Source: RPRB01 sp035501615
GTDB lineage: Bacteria; Myxococcota; Myxococcia; Myxococcales; Myxococcaceae
DNA: 64,000 nt
NCBI GenBank assembly: GCA_035501615.1
Contig: DATJVY010000088.1
Location: 1 to 64,000, forward strand
Reading direction: 5' to 3'
The position numbers and the translations under genes were made by a program. Positions 33,742 through 42,090 of the stretch are shown piece by piece. Under the pieces are notes generated by a model. The model searched no databases. It was not told the DNA's origin and was given only the letters and a program-made list of their open reading frames with translations. Numbering within the stretch: the stretch's first letter is position 1; each line of letters opens with the position of its first letter.

Positions 33742-36700
33742 TCAAGGCCCTTCCCGCCGGCCGGCCACGACCGCGGCCTGGTCCGGCTCGAGGACCAGCA
33801 CCCAGTCGGCCTCGCCGGCGGCGTTGAGGCCGGGAGTGACGACCTCGAGCAGGTTGCCCGCGGAGGAAGTCACCGAGGTGAGCGAGGAGATCCCCGCCGT
33901 GGGATCGAACCAGCGTGCCCGGATGGGGCCCGTGCGCGCGGGATCCGGACCTCGCAGCTGGAGCCGGCGGGCCGCGCTCCCGCGCCCGGGGACGTAGGCG
34001 ACGAGCCAGCGGCGGTCCGGCGAGGCCGCGGCTGCCACGTCTCCGCCCGCCGCCGCGTCGTCCCGACCGGCGAGCGGCTCGTTCCCGCGGAGGGCGCCGA
34101 GCCCCGACGGCACGAGCTCCCACCAGGGCATCGAGTCGAACAGCCTCGCCAGGTGGCGCATGTCTCGCGCGCCGTCGCTCTCCAGGGACTCGACCCAGTG
34201 GGGGCCGAAGTTCCAGACCTCCCCGTTCCCGAAGACCACGCCTCCGATGAGCGAGAGCTGCGTCTGGTACATGCGGCGCCGGACCTCCCCTGCGCTCATC
34301 GGCACCGGGATCGGCTGGCGGAGGGCGCTCTTGAGCGCGTACCAGCCCATCTTCAGCCACCGCCCCGGGCCCGTGCGAGGGAGGCCGCCCGAGGTCTCGT
34401 ACTCGGTCTCGATGAGGAAGGCGGGGCGCGGATCGCTCCCCTGTCCGGCGGCCTCGTAGCCGCGCCGGGCCTGGACCAGCACCTGGCCATCGTGGTGCTG
34501 CCCGTAGGTGTAGACGGCCTGGAGCTGGAGATCGGGCGCGAAGTCCGGCTCGTCGGTGGCCAGGTGCTCCTCGCTCCAGTGGGCGGTCTGCAGCTGGAGC
34601 GCCCCGCCCTCGCGCAGCCCCTCCATGACCGCGTGGGCGCGGGCCTCCCCCTCGGACCCGAAGGGAGGCAGGTAGTCACCGCCCTCCACCCAGATGAGGT
34701 TCGGCCGATCCCGCAGCCCGCCGAATGCGCCGCCGTTGCCCCGGGCGAGGTACCGGCCGAACTGCTGGCAGACCGCGCGGGTGTTGACCGACTGGTTGAG
34801 CTCCCCCCACCAGCCCTCGTCGCCGCCGTTGAGCCCGAGGTACATCGGGGTGGCGAGCACCAGCAGCCCGTGCGCGCGCGCCCGATCGATCACCCAGGCG
34901 ACCCGCTGGAAGTAGGCATCGTTCGGGGTGGAGAAGTCGCCCGGACGCAGCAGTGGCGAGAGCCCGTCGCGGGACACCGGCGCGTGCGAGGAGGGCACCC
35001 AGCGCTTGTGCTCGAGGAAGAGCAGGAGCACGGTGTTGAAGCCCTGGCGGGCGCGGGTCTCGAGGTACCGCTCGATGTCGGCGGGGGAAAGCTGCACCAC
35101 GATGTCCCATCCCGCGTCGCCGGTGATCCGAAACGGACGTCCCTGCGCATCCACCAGGTACCGGCCGGAGCCGTGCACCCGCAGCGGGAATCGCTCGCCC
35201 CCCGCCCGGGTCAGGGGACCGAGCGGGGGCGCCTCCACCCAGGCCTCGTCGGGACCGAGCGAGGCGTGGCCGAGCCTGTGCCACCCCGGAAGCGGGACGC
35301 CGGTCCGGAACCACTCCCGGCCGTAGGGGAAGTCATCGAGCGACTGTCGATCGAGCACCGCAACGTCCGGTGCGCGGAGGTCGAGGTAGCGCGAGGCGTC
35401 CCGGCCGCCGGTCCACGGGAGGGGCTGGAGGACCGCCCCGGCATAGAAGGCGACCGTGGGGTCCACGTCGGCGAGCCGGGCCCGCCAGGGCAGCTCCCTC
35501 CGCAGGTCGGACCCGAGGACGCGCTCGCCGATCCGCCGCCCGTTCCAGGCCTCGCTGACCTCGTCTGCGCGGCGGAGCCCCCACAGGGCGGCGAGAGCGA
35601 GGAGGGTCACGGCGACCGCGGGCGTCCGTCTCGCGAGGGCGTGGGAGAGCCGCAGGCCTCGCCATCCCCGCTCGGCGAACCCGGGCAGCGCCGTCAGGCC
35701 TGCGCCGGCCCAGACCACCCCCGGCGCGAGCAGCGGGAAGATGAACCGTTCGTGAAAGTACGGCCAGGCGGTGAAGGTGATGAGGTTGAAGGACGCCAGG
35801 GCGAGGAGCGGTGCGCTCCGCCAGGCGAGGCCGCGCGTCCAGCGGACGGAGGCCAGTCCCAGCACCGCGAGCAGGAACAGCACCGGGTTTCCCAGCGACG
35901 GTCGGGCGACGACGTAGAGGAGGAACTTGGGCAGGTTCCGCCGGGCCGAGCGCGCGCCGATGTCGATCCGCTCGGCGAGCGAGGGTGGCGAGAGCCGCAG
36001 CAGCTCGAGATTCGAGATGTTGGACAGACCCGTGTCGCGGAGCTGGGAGTCGATGGAGCTGTAGATCTGCTGATCGGTCTGGCCAACCGCGGACCGCCGG
36101 GAGAAGGCAGTCCCGTCCGGCGTCTTGGCCTCGAAGCGGACGGCACCCACGTGGAGCGAGAGCGGCACCGCGTACCCGAGCCCGAGGAAGGCGGTCGTCA
36201 GCCCCAGCATCACCCCCCGGGCGAGCGCCGGCCGTGGGGCCGGCCTCCGGGAGAGCACGATCAGCCCGGCGCACGCTCCAGAGATGAGAAGACCCTCGGG
36301 CCGGGTGAAGTAGGCCAGCGCCCCGAGGACGCCCCCGGCGAGCGCATCGCGACGCCGTCCATCGGGGTCCATCGCCCGGGTGGCGAACAGGACGGCGGCC
36401 AGGATGAGCGTCAGGTACGTCGCCTCGGTGAGGACCGCGCCCGAGAGCGCGATCAGCAGCGGGTGCACTGCCGCCAGCCAGCCGCCGGCGAGTCCGGCCC
36501 GCTCTCCGTAGAGGCGCCGGCCCAGGGCGAGCACCAGCAGCGGGAACACCGAGCCGAAGATCAGCGAGGCGGACCGGCCGGCAGTCTCGGGCGTGAGCCC
36601 CAGCCAGGTGCCGGCGGCGATGAGGCAGGGATAGAGCGGGGGATAGAGCAGCTGGAGGCCGGCCTCGCGCAGGCCGATGTAGCCCCGCCCGAGCGCGAGG

Positions 36701-36855
36701 TTCTCGCCGACCCGCGCGTAGTACGAGCCCTCGCTCTCGATGACCCGGGGCACGAACAGCACCCAGAGCAGACGCAGCCCGATGGCGACGAGCAGCAGGG
36801 TGAGTACCGTGCGACGACCCGTCGCGGTGTGCGTGCTCTCTGCGGCGTCCGCCAC
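33742..36855 (-). CDS. Fusion of GT39-type membrane glycosyltransferase and DUF4038 glycoside-hydrolase-like domain
   Basis: The 1037-residue product has a first half (1 to about 430) with ten or more transmembrane helices. The first periplasmic loop (FVPRVIESEGSYYARVGENL) carries acidic residues, as in the PMT/ArnT family of GT-C glycosyltransferases that use polyprenyl-phosphate sugars. A periplasmic linker (about 430-560) leads to a TIM-barrel-like DUF4038 domain (about 563-930): YLVDAQGRPFRITGDAGWD, RARQGFNTVLL, NLIWVEGGDYLP at 719-730 and FLIETEYETSG near 813. A beta-rich C-terminal domain (about 940-1037) resembles the collagen-binding-like domain that follows DUF4038. DUF4038 relatives act on plant polysaccharides as glycosidases. 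The start is GTG with GGAGT 7 nt before it. The reading frame is continuous, so the fusion is not an assembly artefact of two adjacent stops. Confidence 0.85.
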   Translation of the reverse strand: MADAAESTHTATGRRTVLTLLLVAIGLRLLWVLFVPRVIESEGSYYARVGENLALGRGYIGLREAGLQLLYPPLYPCLIAAGTWLGLTPETAGRSASLIFGSVFPLLVLALGRRLYGERAGLAGGWLAAVHPLLIALSGAVLTEATYLTLILAAVLFATRAMDPDGRRRDALAGGVLGALAYFTRPEGLLISGACAGLIVLSRRPAPRPALARGVMLGLTTAFLGLGYAVPLSLHVGAVRFEAKTPDGTAFSRRSAVGQTDQQIYSSIDSQLRDTGLSNISNLELLRLSPPSLAERIDIGARSARRNLPKFLLYVVARPSLGNPVLFLLAVLGLASVRWTRGLAWRSAPLLALASFNLITFTAWPYFHERFIFPLLAPGVVWAGAGLTALPGFAERGWRGLRLSHALARRTPAVAVTLLALAALWGLRRADEVSEAWNGRRIGERVLGSDLRRELPWRARLADVDPTVAFYAGAVLQPLPWTGGRDASRYLDLRAPDVAVLDRQSLDDFPYGREWFRTGVPLPGWHRLGHASLGPDEAWVEAPPLGPLTRAGGERFPLRVHGSGRYLVDAQGRPFRITGDAGWDIVVQLSPADIERYLETRARQGFNTVLLLFLEHKRWVPSSHAPVSRDGLSPLLRPGDFSTPNDAYFQRVAWVIDRARAHGLLVLATPMYLGLNGGDEGWWGELNQSVNTRAVCQQFGRYLARGNGGAFGGLRDRPNLIWVEGGDYLPPFGSEGEARAHAVMEGLREGGALQLQTAHWSEEHLATDEPDFAPDLQLQAVYTYGQHHDGQVLVQARRGYEAAGQGSDPRPAFLIETEYETSGGLPRTGPGRWLKMGWYALKSALRQPIPVPMSAGEVRRRMYQTQLSLIGGVVFGNGEVWNFGPHWVESLESDGARDMRHLARLFDSMPWWELVPSGLGALRGNEPLAGRDDAAAGGDVAAAASPDRRWLVAYVPGRGSAARRLQLRGPDPARTGPIRARWFDPTAGISSLTSVTSSAGNLLEVVTPGLNAAGEADWVLVLEPDQAAVVAGRREGP

Positions 36856-36886
36856 GGACTCCGTTCTACCATCCCCAGCGGTCCGC

Positions 36887-37264
36887 TCAGCGCTTGAGCG
36901 GCCACTTCCCCTCGGCCTCGAGGCGATGCCGGAGGTCGGGGTTCTCGTCGAGGAAGGCCTGCAGCGACTCCTGGGTGATGTCGACGTCGACGTCCTCGCT
37001 GCCCACGAGCGACTGACAGGAGAGGCGCGAGTAGGGGCGGACGTCGAACGCCTGGTCCAGCCGGTCGGCCTCGGAGTCCTCCTGCTCCGAGAGCGACTCC
37101 AGTCCCTTGCGGACCCAGACGTGGCAGGTGGAGCAGGCGCAGACCCCGCCGCACGCGTGGCCCACGGTCGCGCCGCACTGCTCGGCCGCCTCGAGCAGGC
37201 TCGTGCCCTCGGGAACCTCGACCGTCACCTCGTCGAACGGGCTCCGGAAGCGGACGCGAGGCAT
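36887..37264 (-). CDS. fdx: [2Fe-2S] ferredoxin of the isc operon
   Basis: The 125-residue adrenodoxin-type ferredoxin has three cluster cysteines in HACGGVCACSTCHVW and the fourth in SRLSCQSLVG. The motif and length match isc-type Fdx, which supplies electrons for cluster assembly on IscU. The C-terminal 20 residues are charged. It is the last gene of the isc operon, 31 nt after hscA. Its GGAG ribosome-binding site lies partly inside a hairpin (37267-37295). Confidence 0.93.
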   Translation of the reverse strand: MPRVRFRSPFDEVTVEVPEGTSLLEAAEQCGATVGHACGGVCACSTCHVWVRKGLESLSEQEDSEADRLDQAFDVRPYSRLSCQSLVGSEDVDVDITQESLQAFLDENPDLRHRLEAEGKWPLKR

Positions 37265-37266
37265 TC

Positions 37267-37295
37267 AGTGCTCCGACCGGGCCGTGGTGAGCACT
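37267..37295 (-). promoter_or_regulatory. Hairpin between hscA and fdx that pairs part of the fdx ribosome site
   Basis: On the minus strand AGTGCTC, right after the hscA stop, is a perfect inverted repeat of GAGCACT, just before the fdx ATG, with a 15-nt loop. The fdx Shine-Dalgarno GGAG (37271-37274) has three of its bases in the right arm. This could lower fdx translation, act as a partial terminator, or protect the transcript 3' end. Confidence 0.4.
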
Positions 37296-39140
37296 CTAGA
37301 CCTCGTCGACCCGCCGGCCCTCGAGCAGCGTCCCCACCGCGCGGTTCATGATCCGCTCGACGAAGGGACGGCAGACGTCGTCGAGCGCGTGGATCGCGTC
37401 GGCGAGAACGCGGGAATCGGTCGCCGTCCTGCGGAGGTGATCGACGCGCGCGATGGCGGCCTCGACCGCCAGACGCTCGTCCTCGGCGAGGAGGTCCGAG
37501 AACTCGCCGAGCTGCTTCCGCGCGTCGTGGAGGATGCGCTCGGCCTCGACCTGCTGCTCTCGCAGCTGGCGGACGTGGATGTCCTCCTCGGCGTGCTCGA
37601 TGGAGTCGAGCAGCATCCGCTCGATCTCCTCGTCGGTCAGCCCGTGGGTTGGCTTGACGGTGATCGCCTGGCTCACCCCGGTGCTCAGCTCCTTCGCGGA
37701 GACCGAGAGGATACCGTCGGCGTTCACCTCGAACCGCACCTCGACGCGGGCCATGCCCGCCGGCAGGGGCGGGATGCCCGAGAGCCGGAAGCGCGCCAGC
37801 GAGCGGTTGTCGGTCACCAGCTCCCGCTCGCCCTGCACCACGTGCACGTCCAGCGCGTTCTGGCCGTCCTGGAAGGTGGTGAAGACCTGCGCCGCCGCGG
37901 TGGGGATGGCGCTGTTCCTCGGGACGAGCTTCTCCACCACCCCGCCCATGGTCTCCAGCCCGAGCGAGAGGGGAATGACGTCGAGGAGCAGCACCTCGTC
38001 CGCCCGATCGCGGTTGGTCAGGAGGTCCGCCTGCACCGCGGCCCCCAGCGCCACCACCTGGTCGGGGTCGATGTCCCCGAGCGGCTCCCGGGCGAAGAGC
38101 TGGGCCACGAAGCGCCGAACCGCCGGCACGCGGGTGCTTCCCCCGACGAGGATGACCCCGTCGAGCTCCTCGCGGCCGATGCCGGCGTCCTTCAGCGCCC
38201 GCCGGCAGGCCACGCCGGTCCGGGCGAGGAGCGGGGAGATCCACGACTCGACTTCTCCGCGGGTGAGGGGGAAGGTGCGCCCCAGGGCCGACAGCTCGGT
38301 GGTCTCGTCCCGGGTGAGCGCCTCCTTGGCCCTCCGAGCGGCGGCGAGCAGCTCGGTCACCGCCGCCGGGTCGGGGCTCGCCAGCCCGTGCGCCTCCAGG
38401 AAGCGGGTGGCGATGGCCCGGTCGAAGTCGTCCCCGCCCAGGGCCGAGTCGCCCCCGGTGGACTTCACCTGGAACACGCCTTCCACCAGCTGGAGGATGG
38501 AGACGTCGAAGGTTCCGCCGCCGAGGTCGTAGACCGCGAACGTTCCCTGGCTGCCCTTGTCCAGGCCGTAGGCCAGCGCCGCGGCGGTCGGCTCGTTGAG
38601 GAGCCGGAGCACCTCGAGGCCGGCGAGCCGTCCCGCGTCGCGGGTGGCCTGTCGCTGCGCATCGTCGAAGTAGGCCGGTACGGTGATGACCGCCTGCTCC
38701 ACCTTTCCGGTGAGCGCGGCCTCGGCCCGGCGCTTGAGGGTCCGGAGGATCTCCGCCGAGACCTCGATCGGCGTCACCGGCGGCCCGCCCTTGACCTCGA
38801 AGCGGACCACCGGTCCGCCCTTGACGAACCGGTACGCGCCGAGCGCCCGGGTCTCGGCGTCCTCGGGGCCCTTGCCCATGAAGCGCTTCACCGAGGCGAT
38901 GGTGCTCGTGGGCTCGGCCGCGGCGAGCGCCCGGGCCCGTGCACCCACCACCACCGCACCGTCGCTCGTGTAGGTCACCACCGACGGCAGGAGGAGCGCG
39001 CCGTCCTCGTCCACCGGGAACGCCCGAGGCTTCCCGTCGATGACCGCCGCCACCAGCGAGTTGGTGGTGCCGAGGTCGATCCCCACGGCGTGGCCGCGCG
39101 GCTTCAGGGGATCGTGGATCTGGAGGAGCCCGCCTGCCAT
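37296..39140 (-). CDS. hscA: Fe-S cluster assembly chaperone HscA (Hsp70 family)
   Basis: The 614-residue Hsp70 has an ATPase domain with VGIDLGTTNSLVA, TVPAYFDDAQRQATRDAG, YDLGGGTFDVS and VILVGGSTRVPAVR. A substrate-binding domain (from about 380) and a shortened helical lid follow. Its length and position downstream of hscB identify HscA rather than DnaK. With HscB it binds the LPPVK motif of IscU (present in the iscU product here) and drives cluster transfer by ATP hydrolysis. It lies 4 nt downstream of hscB. Confidence 0.95.
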   Translation of the reverse strand: MAGGLLQIHDPLKPRGHAVGIDLGTTNSLVAAVIDGKPRAFPVDEDGALLLPSVVTYTSDGAVVVGARARALAAAEPTSTIASVKRFMGKGPEDAETRALGAYRFVKGGPVVRFEVKGGPPVTPIEVSAEILRTLKRRAEAALTGKVEQAVITVPAYFDDAQRQATRDAGRLAGLEVLRLLNEPTAAALAYGLDKGSQGTFAVYDLGGGTFDVSILQLVEGVFQVKSTGGDSALGGDDFDRAIATRFLEAHGLASPDPAAVTELLAAARRAKEALTRDETTELSALGRTFPLTRGEVESWISPLLARTGVACRRALKDAGIGREELDGVILVGGSTRVPAVRRFVAQLFAREPLGDIDPDQVVALGAAVQADLLTNRDRADEVLLLDVIPLSLGLETMGGVVEKLVPRNSAIPTAAAQVFTTFQDGQNALDVHVVQGERELVTDNRSLARFRLSGIPPLPAGMARVEVRFEVNADGILSVSAKELSTGVSQAITVKPTHGLTDEEIERMLLDSIEHAEEDIHVRQLREQQVEAERILHDARKQLGEFSDLLAEDERLAVEAAIARVDHLRRTATDSRVLADAIHALDDVCRPFVERIMNRAVGTLLEGRRVDEV

Positions 39141-39144
39141 GGCG

Positions 39145-39768
39145 CTACGGGTCCCCCTCGTCCGAGCCCTCGGCGGCCTCGAGGAAGCGGTGGTGGTAGC
39201 GGAGCCGTGCCAGCGCCTGCGCGGCCTCCTCGCGCGCGGCGGCGTCGGCCGGAGCACGCTCCAGCCGCCGCAGCGCCGACTGGGCGGTGGAGAGGGTGGC
39301 CGCCGACTGCACGCGCACCCGGTCGGAGAGGCTGTTCACCAGCTCGTCGTCGCCCGATGCCCTGGCCGAGTCGAGCTGCTCGCGCAGGTCGAGCACCTCC
39401 TCCAGCACCTTCGGCGGCACGGTGATCGCCCGGGCCTCCTCCTTCTGGAGGTCCAGCCCGTGGAGCTTCAGCAGGTAGAAGGCGCGGGGCTCGGGCGCAC
39501 GCAGGGTCTTGTACGCCTCGTTGAGGAGGGCGGTCCGCTCGAGCGAGAGCCTCCGCTCGCGCGGGTCCTCCTTGCCGGCTCGGTCGGGATGGAGGCGGAG
39601 TGACCGCTCGCGGTAGGCGCGCTCCAGCTCGGCCCGGTCAACGTCCACCCCGCGTGGCAGCCCGAGCACGTCGAAGAGCGTGGTGCCCGGCGCGACCGGC
39701 TGCACCTTCCCGCACGCCGGGCAGACGTCCGCCGCCGCCACCTCCGACTGGCAATTCCAGCAACGCAC
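39145..39768 (-). CDS. hscB: Co-chaperone HscB with N-terminal zinc-finger-like domain
   Basis: The 207-residue J-protein has the DnaJ HPD tripeptide in RLHPDRAG (about residue 62) and the C-terminal three-helix IscU-binding domain. TALLNEAYKTLRAPEPRAFYLLKLHG is a family hallmark. Unlike Escherichia coli HscB it begins with a CWNC ... CPAC tetracysteine segment (residues 3-20), as seen in mitochondrial HSC20/HSCB. The GTG start at 39768 has GGGGAG about 6 nt upstream and includes both cysteine pairs. It delivers IscU to HscA and stimulates the ATPase. The gene follows iscA by 11 nt. Confidence 0.93.
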   Translation of the reverse strand: MRCWNCQSEVAAADVCPACGKVQPVAPGTTLFDVLGLPRGVDVDRAELERAYRERSLRLHPDRAGKEDPRERRLSLERTALLNEAYKTLRAPEPRAFYLLKLHGLDLQKEEARAITVPPKVLEEVLDLREQLDSARASGDDELVNSLSDRVRVQSAATLSTAQSALRRLERAPADAAAREEAAQALARLRYHHRFLEAAEGSDEGDP

Positions 39769-39779
39769 CGGCGCTCCCC

Positions 39780-40166
39780 TCAGACCGTGAAGCTCTCGCC
39801 ACACCCGCAGGCGGTCTTCACGTTGGGGTTCTCCAGCTTGAAGCCGGAGGCCATCAGCGTCTCCTCGTACCGGAGCTCCGAGCCCATGAGGTAGAGGTAG
39901 CTCTTGGGGTCCACGAAGACGCGGATCCCGGCCTTCTCGAAGATCTTGTCCCGCTCGCGCGGCGCCTCGGCCCACTCGATCGCGTAGGCCAGACCCGAGC
40001 AGCCGCCACCGCGCACCGCGACCCTGAGCCCCGCGTCCGGCGTGTTCCGCTGGGCGAGCAGGGTCTTGATCCGCGCCGCCGCCGCATCGGAGACGGAGAA
40101 CGTTCTCGGGGCGGGGCGGGGCGGGGCGGAAGCCGGGGGGGCGGCGCTGGGGGCGGGAGCGGTCAT
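39780..40166 (-). CDS. iscA: A-type iron-sulfur carrier protein (IscA/ErpA family)
   Basis: The 128-residue protein has an HesB/IscA domain: a first cysteine in RGGGCSGLAYAIEW and the C-terminal pair in ACGCGESF, which together bind iron or a cluster. The first 22 residues form an Ala/Pro-rich extension not found in short IscA proteins and probably disordered. A-type carriers hand clusters from IscU to client proteins. The start overlaps the iscU stop by one base (TGATG). Whether it behaves as IscA or ErpA is not decided by sequence. Confidence 0.92.
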   Translation of the reverse strand: MTAPAPSAAPPASAPPRPAPRTFSVSDAAAARIKTLLAQRNTPDAGLRVAVRGGGCSGLAYAIEWAEAPRERDKIFEKAGIRVFVDPKSYLYLMGSELRYEETLMASGFKLENPNVKTACGCGESFTV

Positions 40167-40579
40167 CAGCTCGTCGAGGCCCTCGCCGTGGGCTGACGCT
40201 CGGCCCGCTTCTTCCTGAAGTCCTCGACGGCGGCCTTGATCGCGTCCTCGGCCAGCACCGAGCAGTGGATCTTCACCGGAGGGAGCGACAGCTCCTTGGC
40301 GATCTCCTTGTTGGTGATCTTCGTCGCCTCGTCCACCGTCTTGCCCTTGACCCACTCGGTCACGAGGGAGCTCGAGGCGATGGCCGAGCCGCAGCCGAAG
40401 GTCTTGAACTTGGCATCCTGGATGATTCCCTCGTCGGAGATCCGGAGCTGCAGCCGCATCACGTCGCCGCAGGCTGGAGCCCCGACCAGGCCGGTCCCCA
40501 CGTTCGGGTCGCTCTTGTCCAGCGTCCCGACGTTCCGGGGATTCTCGTAGTGGTCGACGACCTTGTCGCTGTAGGCCAT
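40166..40579 (-). CDS. iscU: Iron-sulfur cluster scaffold protein IscU
   Basis: The 137-residue scaffold has the three cluster cysteines in GAPACGDVM, KTFGCGSAIA and IHCSVLA, the catalytic Asp after the first Cys, and the HscA-recognition motif LPPVK before the third. The start region (MAYSDKVVDHYENPRNVG) is the family standard. IscU assembles [2Fe-2S] clusters using sulfur from IscS. It follows iscS by 10 nt and has AGAGG as ribosome site. The C-terminal 15 residues are variable. Confidence 0.96.
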   Translation of the reverse strand: MAYSDKVVDHYENPRNVGTLDKSDPNVGTGLVGAPACGDVMRLQLRISDEGIIQDAKFKTFGCGSAIASSSLVTEWVKGKTVDEATKITNKEIAKELSLPPVKIHCSVLAEDAIKAAVEDFRKKRAERQPTARASTS

Positions 40580-40589
40580 GGCAGAACCT

Positions 40590-41951
40590 CTAGTGCGCCG
40601 TCCAGGCGATGGACTTGATGTCCACGCCCTCGCGGGCCATCTCATACAAAGGACTCATCTCGCGCAGCTTCTTCACCTTGTCCACCACCAACCGCGCCAC
40701 CGTGTCCACCTGGGCCTCGGTGTTGAACCGTCCGAGCCCGAAGCGGATCGACGAGTGCGCCATGTCCTCCTCCACCCCCAGCGCCCGGAGCACGTAGGAC
40801 GGCTCGAGCGAGGCCGAGGTGCAGGCCGAGCCGGAGCTCACCGCCACGTCCTTGATCGCCATCATCAGGGCCTCGCCCTCGACGTAGGCGAAGGAGATGT
40901 TGAGGTTGCCCGGCAGCCGGTGCTCGAGCGAGCCGTTGACCGTCACCATGTCCAGCTCGGACATGAGCTTCGCGCGGAGCCGCTCGCGCAGCGCCAGGAT
41001 GCGCGCCGACTCGGCCGCCATCTCCGTCCGGGCGATCTCCGCGGCCTTTCCGAAGCCCACGATGCCGGCGACGTTGAGGGTCCCCGAGCGCATCCCCCGC
41101 TCGTGGCCGCCGCCGTCGATGATCGGGGCGATGCGCACCCGGGGCTTGCGGCGCACGTACAGCGCGCCGATGCCCTTGGGGCCGTAGATCTTGTGCGCGG
41201 TGACCGAGGCCAGATCGATCTTCATCGACTCGACGTCGAAGGGGACCTTGCCCACGCCCTGCACGGCGTCGGAGTGGAAGAGCACCCCGCGCGAGCGGCA
41301 GAGCTTGCCGATCTCCGCCAGCGGCTGGACGGTGCCGATCTCGTTGTTGGCCAGCATCACCGAGACGAGGATGGTCCGGTCGGTGATGGCCGCGGCGAGC
41401 GTGTCGAGGTTCACCCGGCCGTCGTGCTCGACGTCCAGGTAAGTGACCCGGGCTCCGGTGCGGACCGTCGCCATCCACCGCTGAAGGACCGGGTCCTGGT
41501 CCAGCTTGTACTGGACCGAAAGCGCGTCGACGTCCTCGGGCTTCACCTCGTCGGCGATGAGCTCCATCAGCCGGAGCAGCTTCAGCTCGTCGAGCCGCTC
41601 CTGACGCATGTGCTCCAGGCGCTTGCCGGAGTCGAGGATGGCCTTGTGCTCGGTCTTCAGGGTGATGATGTGGTCGCCCTTGGACCGGTAGAACTCGGCC
41701 ACGCCCTTCAGGGCGAGGTTGTCCGACTCGGTGGCACCGCTGGTGAAGACGATCTCGTTGGGCTGGGCGCCGATGAGCGCCGCCACCTGGGCGCGGGCCT
41801 GCTCGACCGCCGCCTCTGCCCGCCAGCCGAACGCATGGTTCCGAGAAGCGGCGTTCCCGAAATCCTCCCGCAAGAAGGGGAGCATGGCCTCGAGCACGCG
41901 CGGGTCGAGCGCGGTCGTGGCATGGTTATCCATGTAGATCGGGAGGTTCAT
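40590..41951 (-). CDS. iscS: Cysteine desulfurase IscS with an internal insertion
   Basis: The 453-residue PLP enzyme closely follows IscS along its length: YMDNHATTALDPRV, the PLP lysine in TAHKIYGPKG (about residue 254), YVRRKPRVRI, HERGMRSGTLNV and the catalytic loop cysteine in SSGSACTSAS (about 377). About 50 extra residues (roughly 115-165), mostly charged helix, lie after TEHKAILDSGKRLE. Escherichia coli IscS continues there directly to the next strand and is 404 residues long. The enzyme turns cysteine into alanine and a persulfide for IscU. It is the first gene of the operon; no iscR precedes it. Confidence 0.96.
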   Translation of the reverse strand: MNLPIYMDNHATTALDPRVLEAMLPFLREDFGNAASRNHAFGWRAEAAVEQARAQVAALIGAQPNEIVFTSGATESDNLALKGVAEFYRSKGDHIITLKTEHKAILDSGKRLEHMRQERLDELKLLRLMELIADEVKPEDVDALSVQYKLDQDPVLQRWMATVRTGARVTYLDVEHDGRVNLDTLAAAITDRTILVSVMLANNEIGTVQPLAEIGKLCRSRGVLFHSDAVQGVGKVPFDVESMKIDLASVTAHKIYGPKGIGALYVRRKPRVRIAPIIDGGGHERGMRSGTLNVAGIVGFGKAAEIARTEMAAESARILALRERLRAKLMSELDMVTVNGSLEHRLPGNLNISFAYVEGEALMMAIKDVAVSSGSACTSASLEPSYVLRALGVEEDMAHSSIRFGLGRFNTEAQVDTVARLVVDKVKKLREMSPLYEMAREGVDIKSIAWTAH

Positions 41952-41974
41952 CGGTTCGATCCGGCCCGATACCT

Positions 41975-41992
41975 ACATTGGCCTACCAATGT
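41975..41992. promoter_or_regulatory. Palindrome in the isc leader, candidate operator
   Basis: ACATTGG and CCAATGT form a perfect 7-bp inverted repeat around CCTA, 23 nt upstream of the iscS ATG and downstream of the predicted minus-10 box. It could bind an Rrf2-type or other iron/redox repressor just after the transcription start, or fold as a leader hairpin. It does not match the Escherichia coli IscR type 1 or type 2 consensus. Confidence 0.5.
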
Positions 41993-42007
41993 GGACCGGT
42001 CAGGTCG

Positions 42008-42035
42008 ATTATAACGACAGGGGTCCTGACATCAA
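42008..42035 (-). promoter_or_regulatory. Sigma70-type promoter of the isc operon
   Basis: On the minus strand TTGATG (42030-42035) and a perfect TATAAT (42008-42013) are separated by 16 bp. This is the best housekeeping promoter seen in the window. Transcription would begin near 42000, giving a leader of about 50 nt that contains the palindrome at 41975-41992. Confidence 0.65.
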
Positions 42036-42090
42036 GGTGGAAGCCCGCGGACCTCGTGGGCGTTTCCTCTCCGGACCCCGGAGCTGAACT

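Noticed and set aside
33703..36897. Plus-strand open frame of over 1000 codons opposite the GT39-DUF4038 gene
   Set aside because: It has shadow-type composition (Arg, Gly, Glu, Pro-rich), while the minus frame shows clear membrane helices and family motifs.
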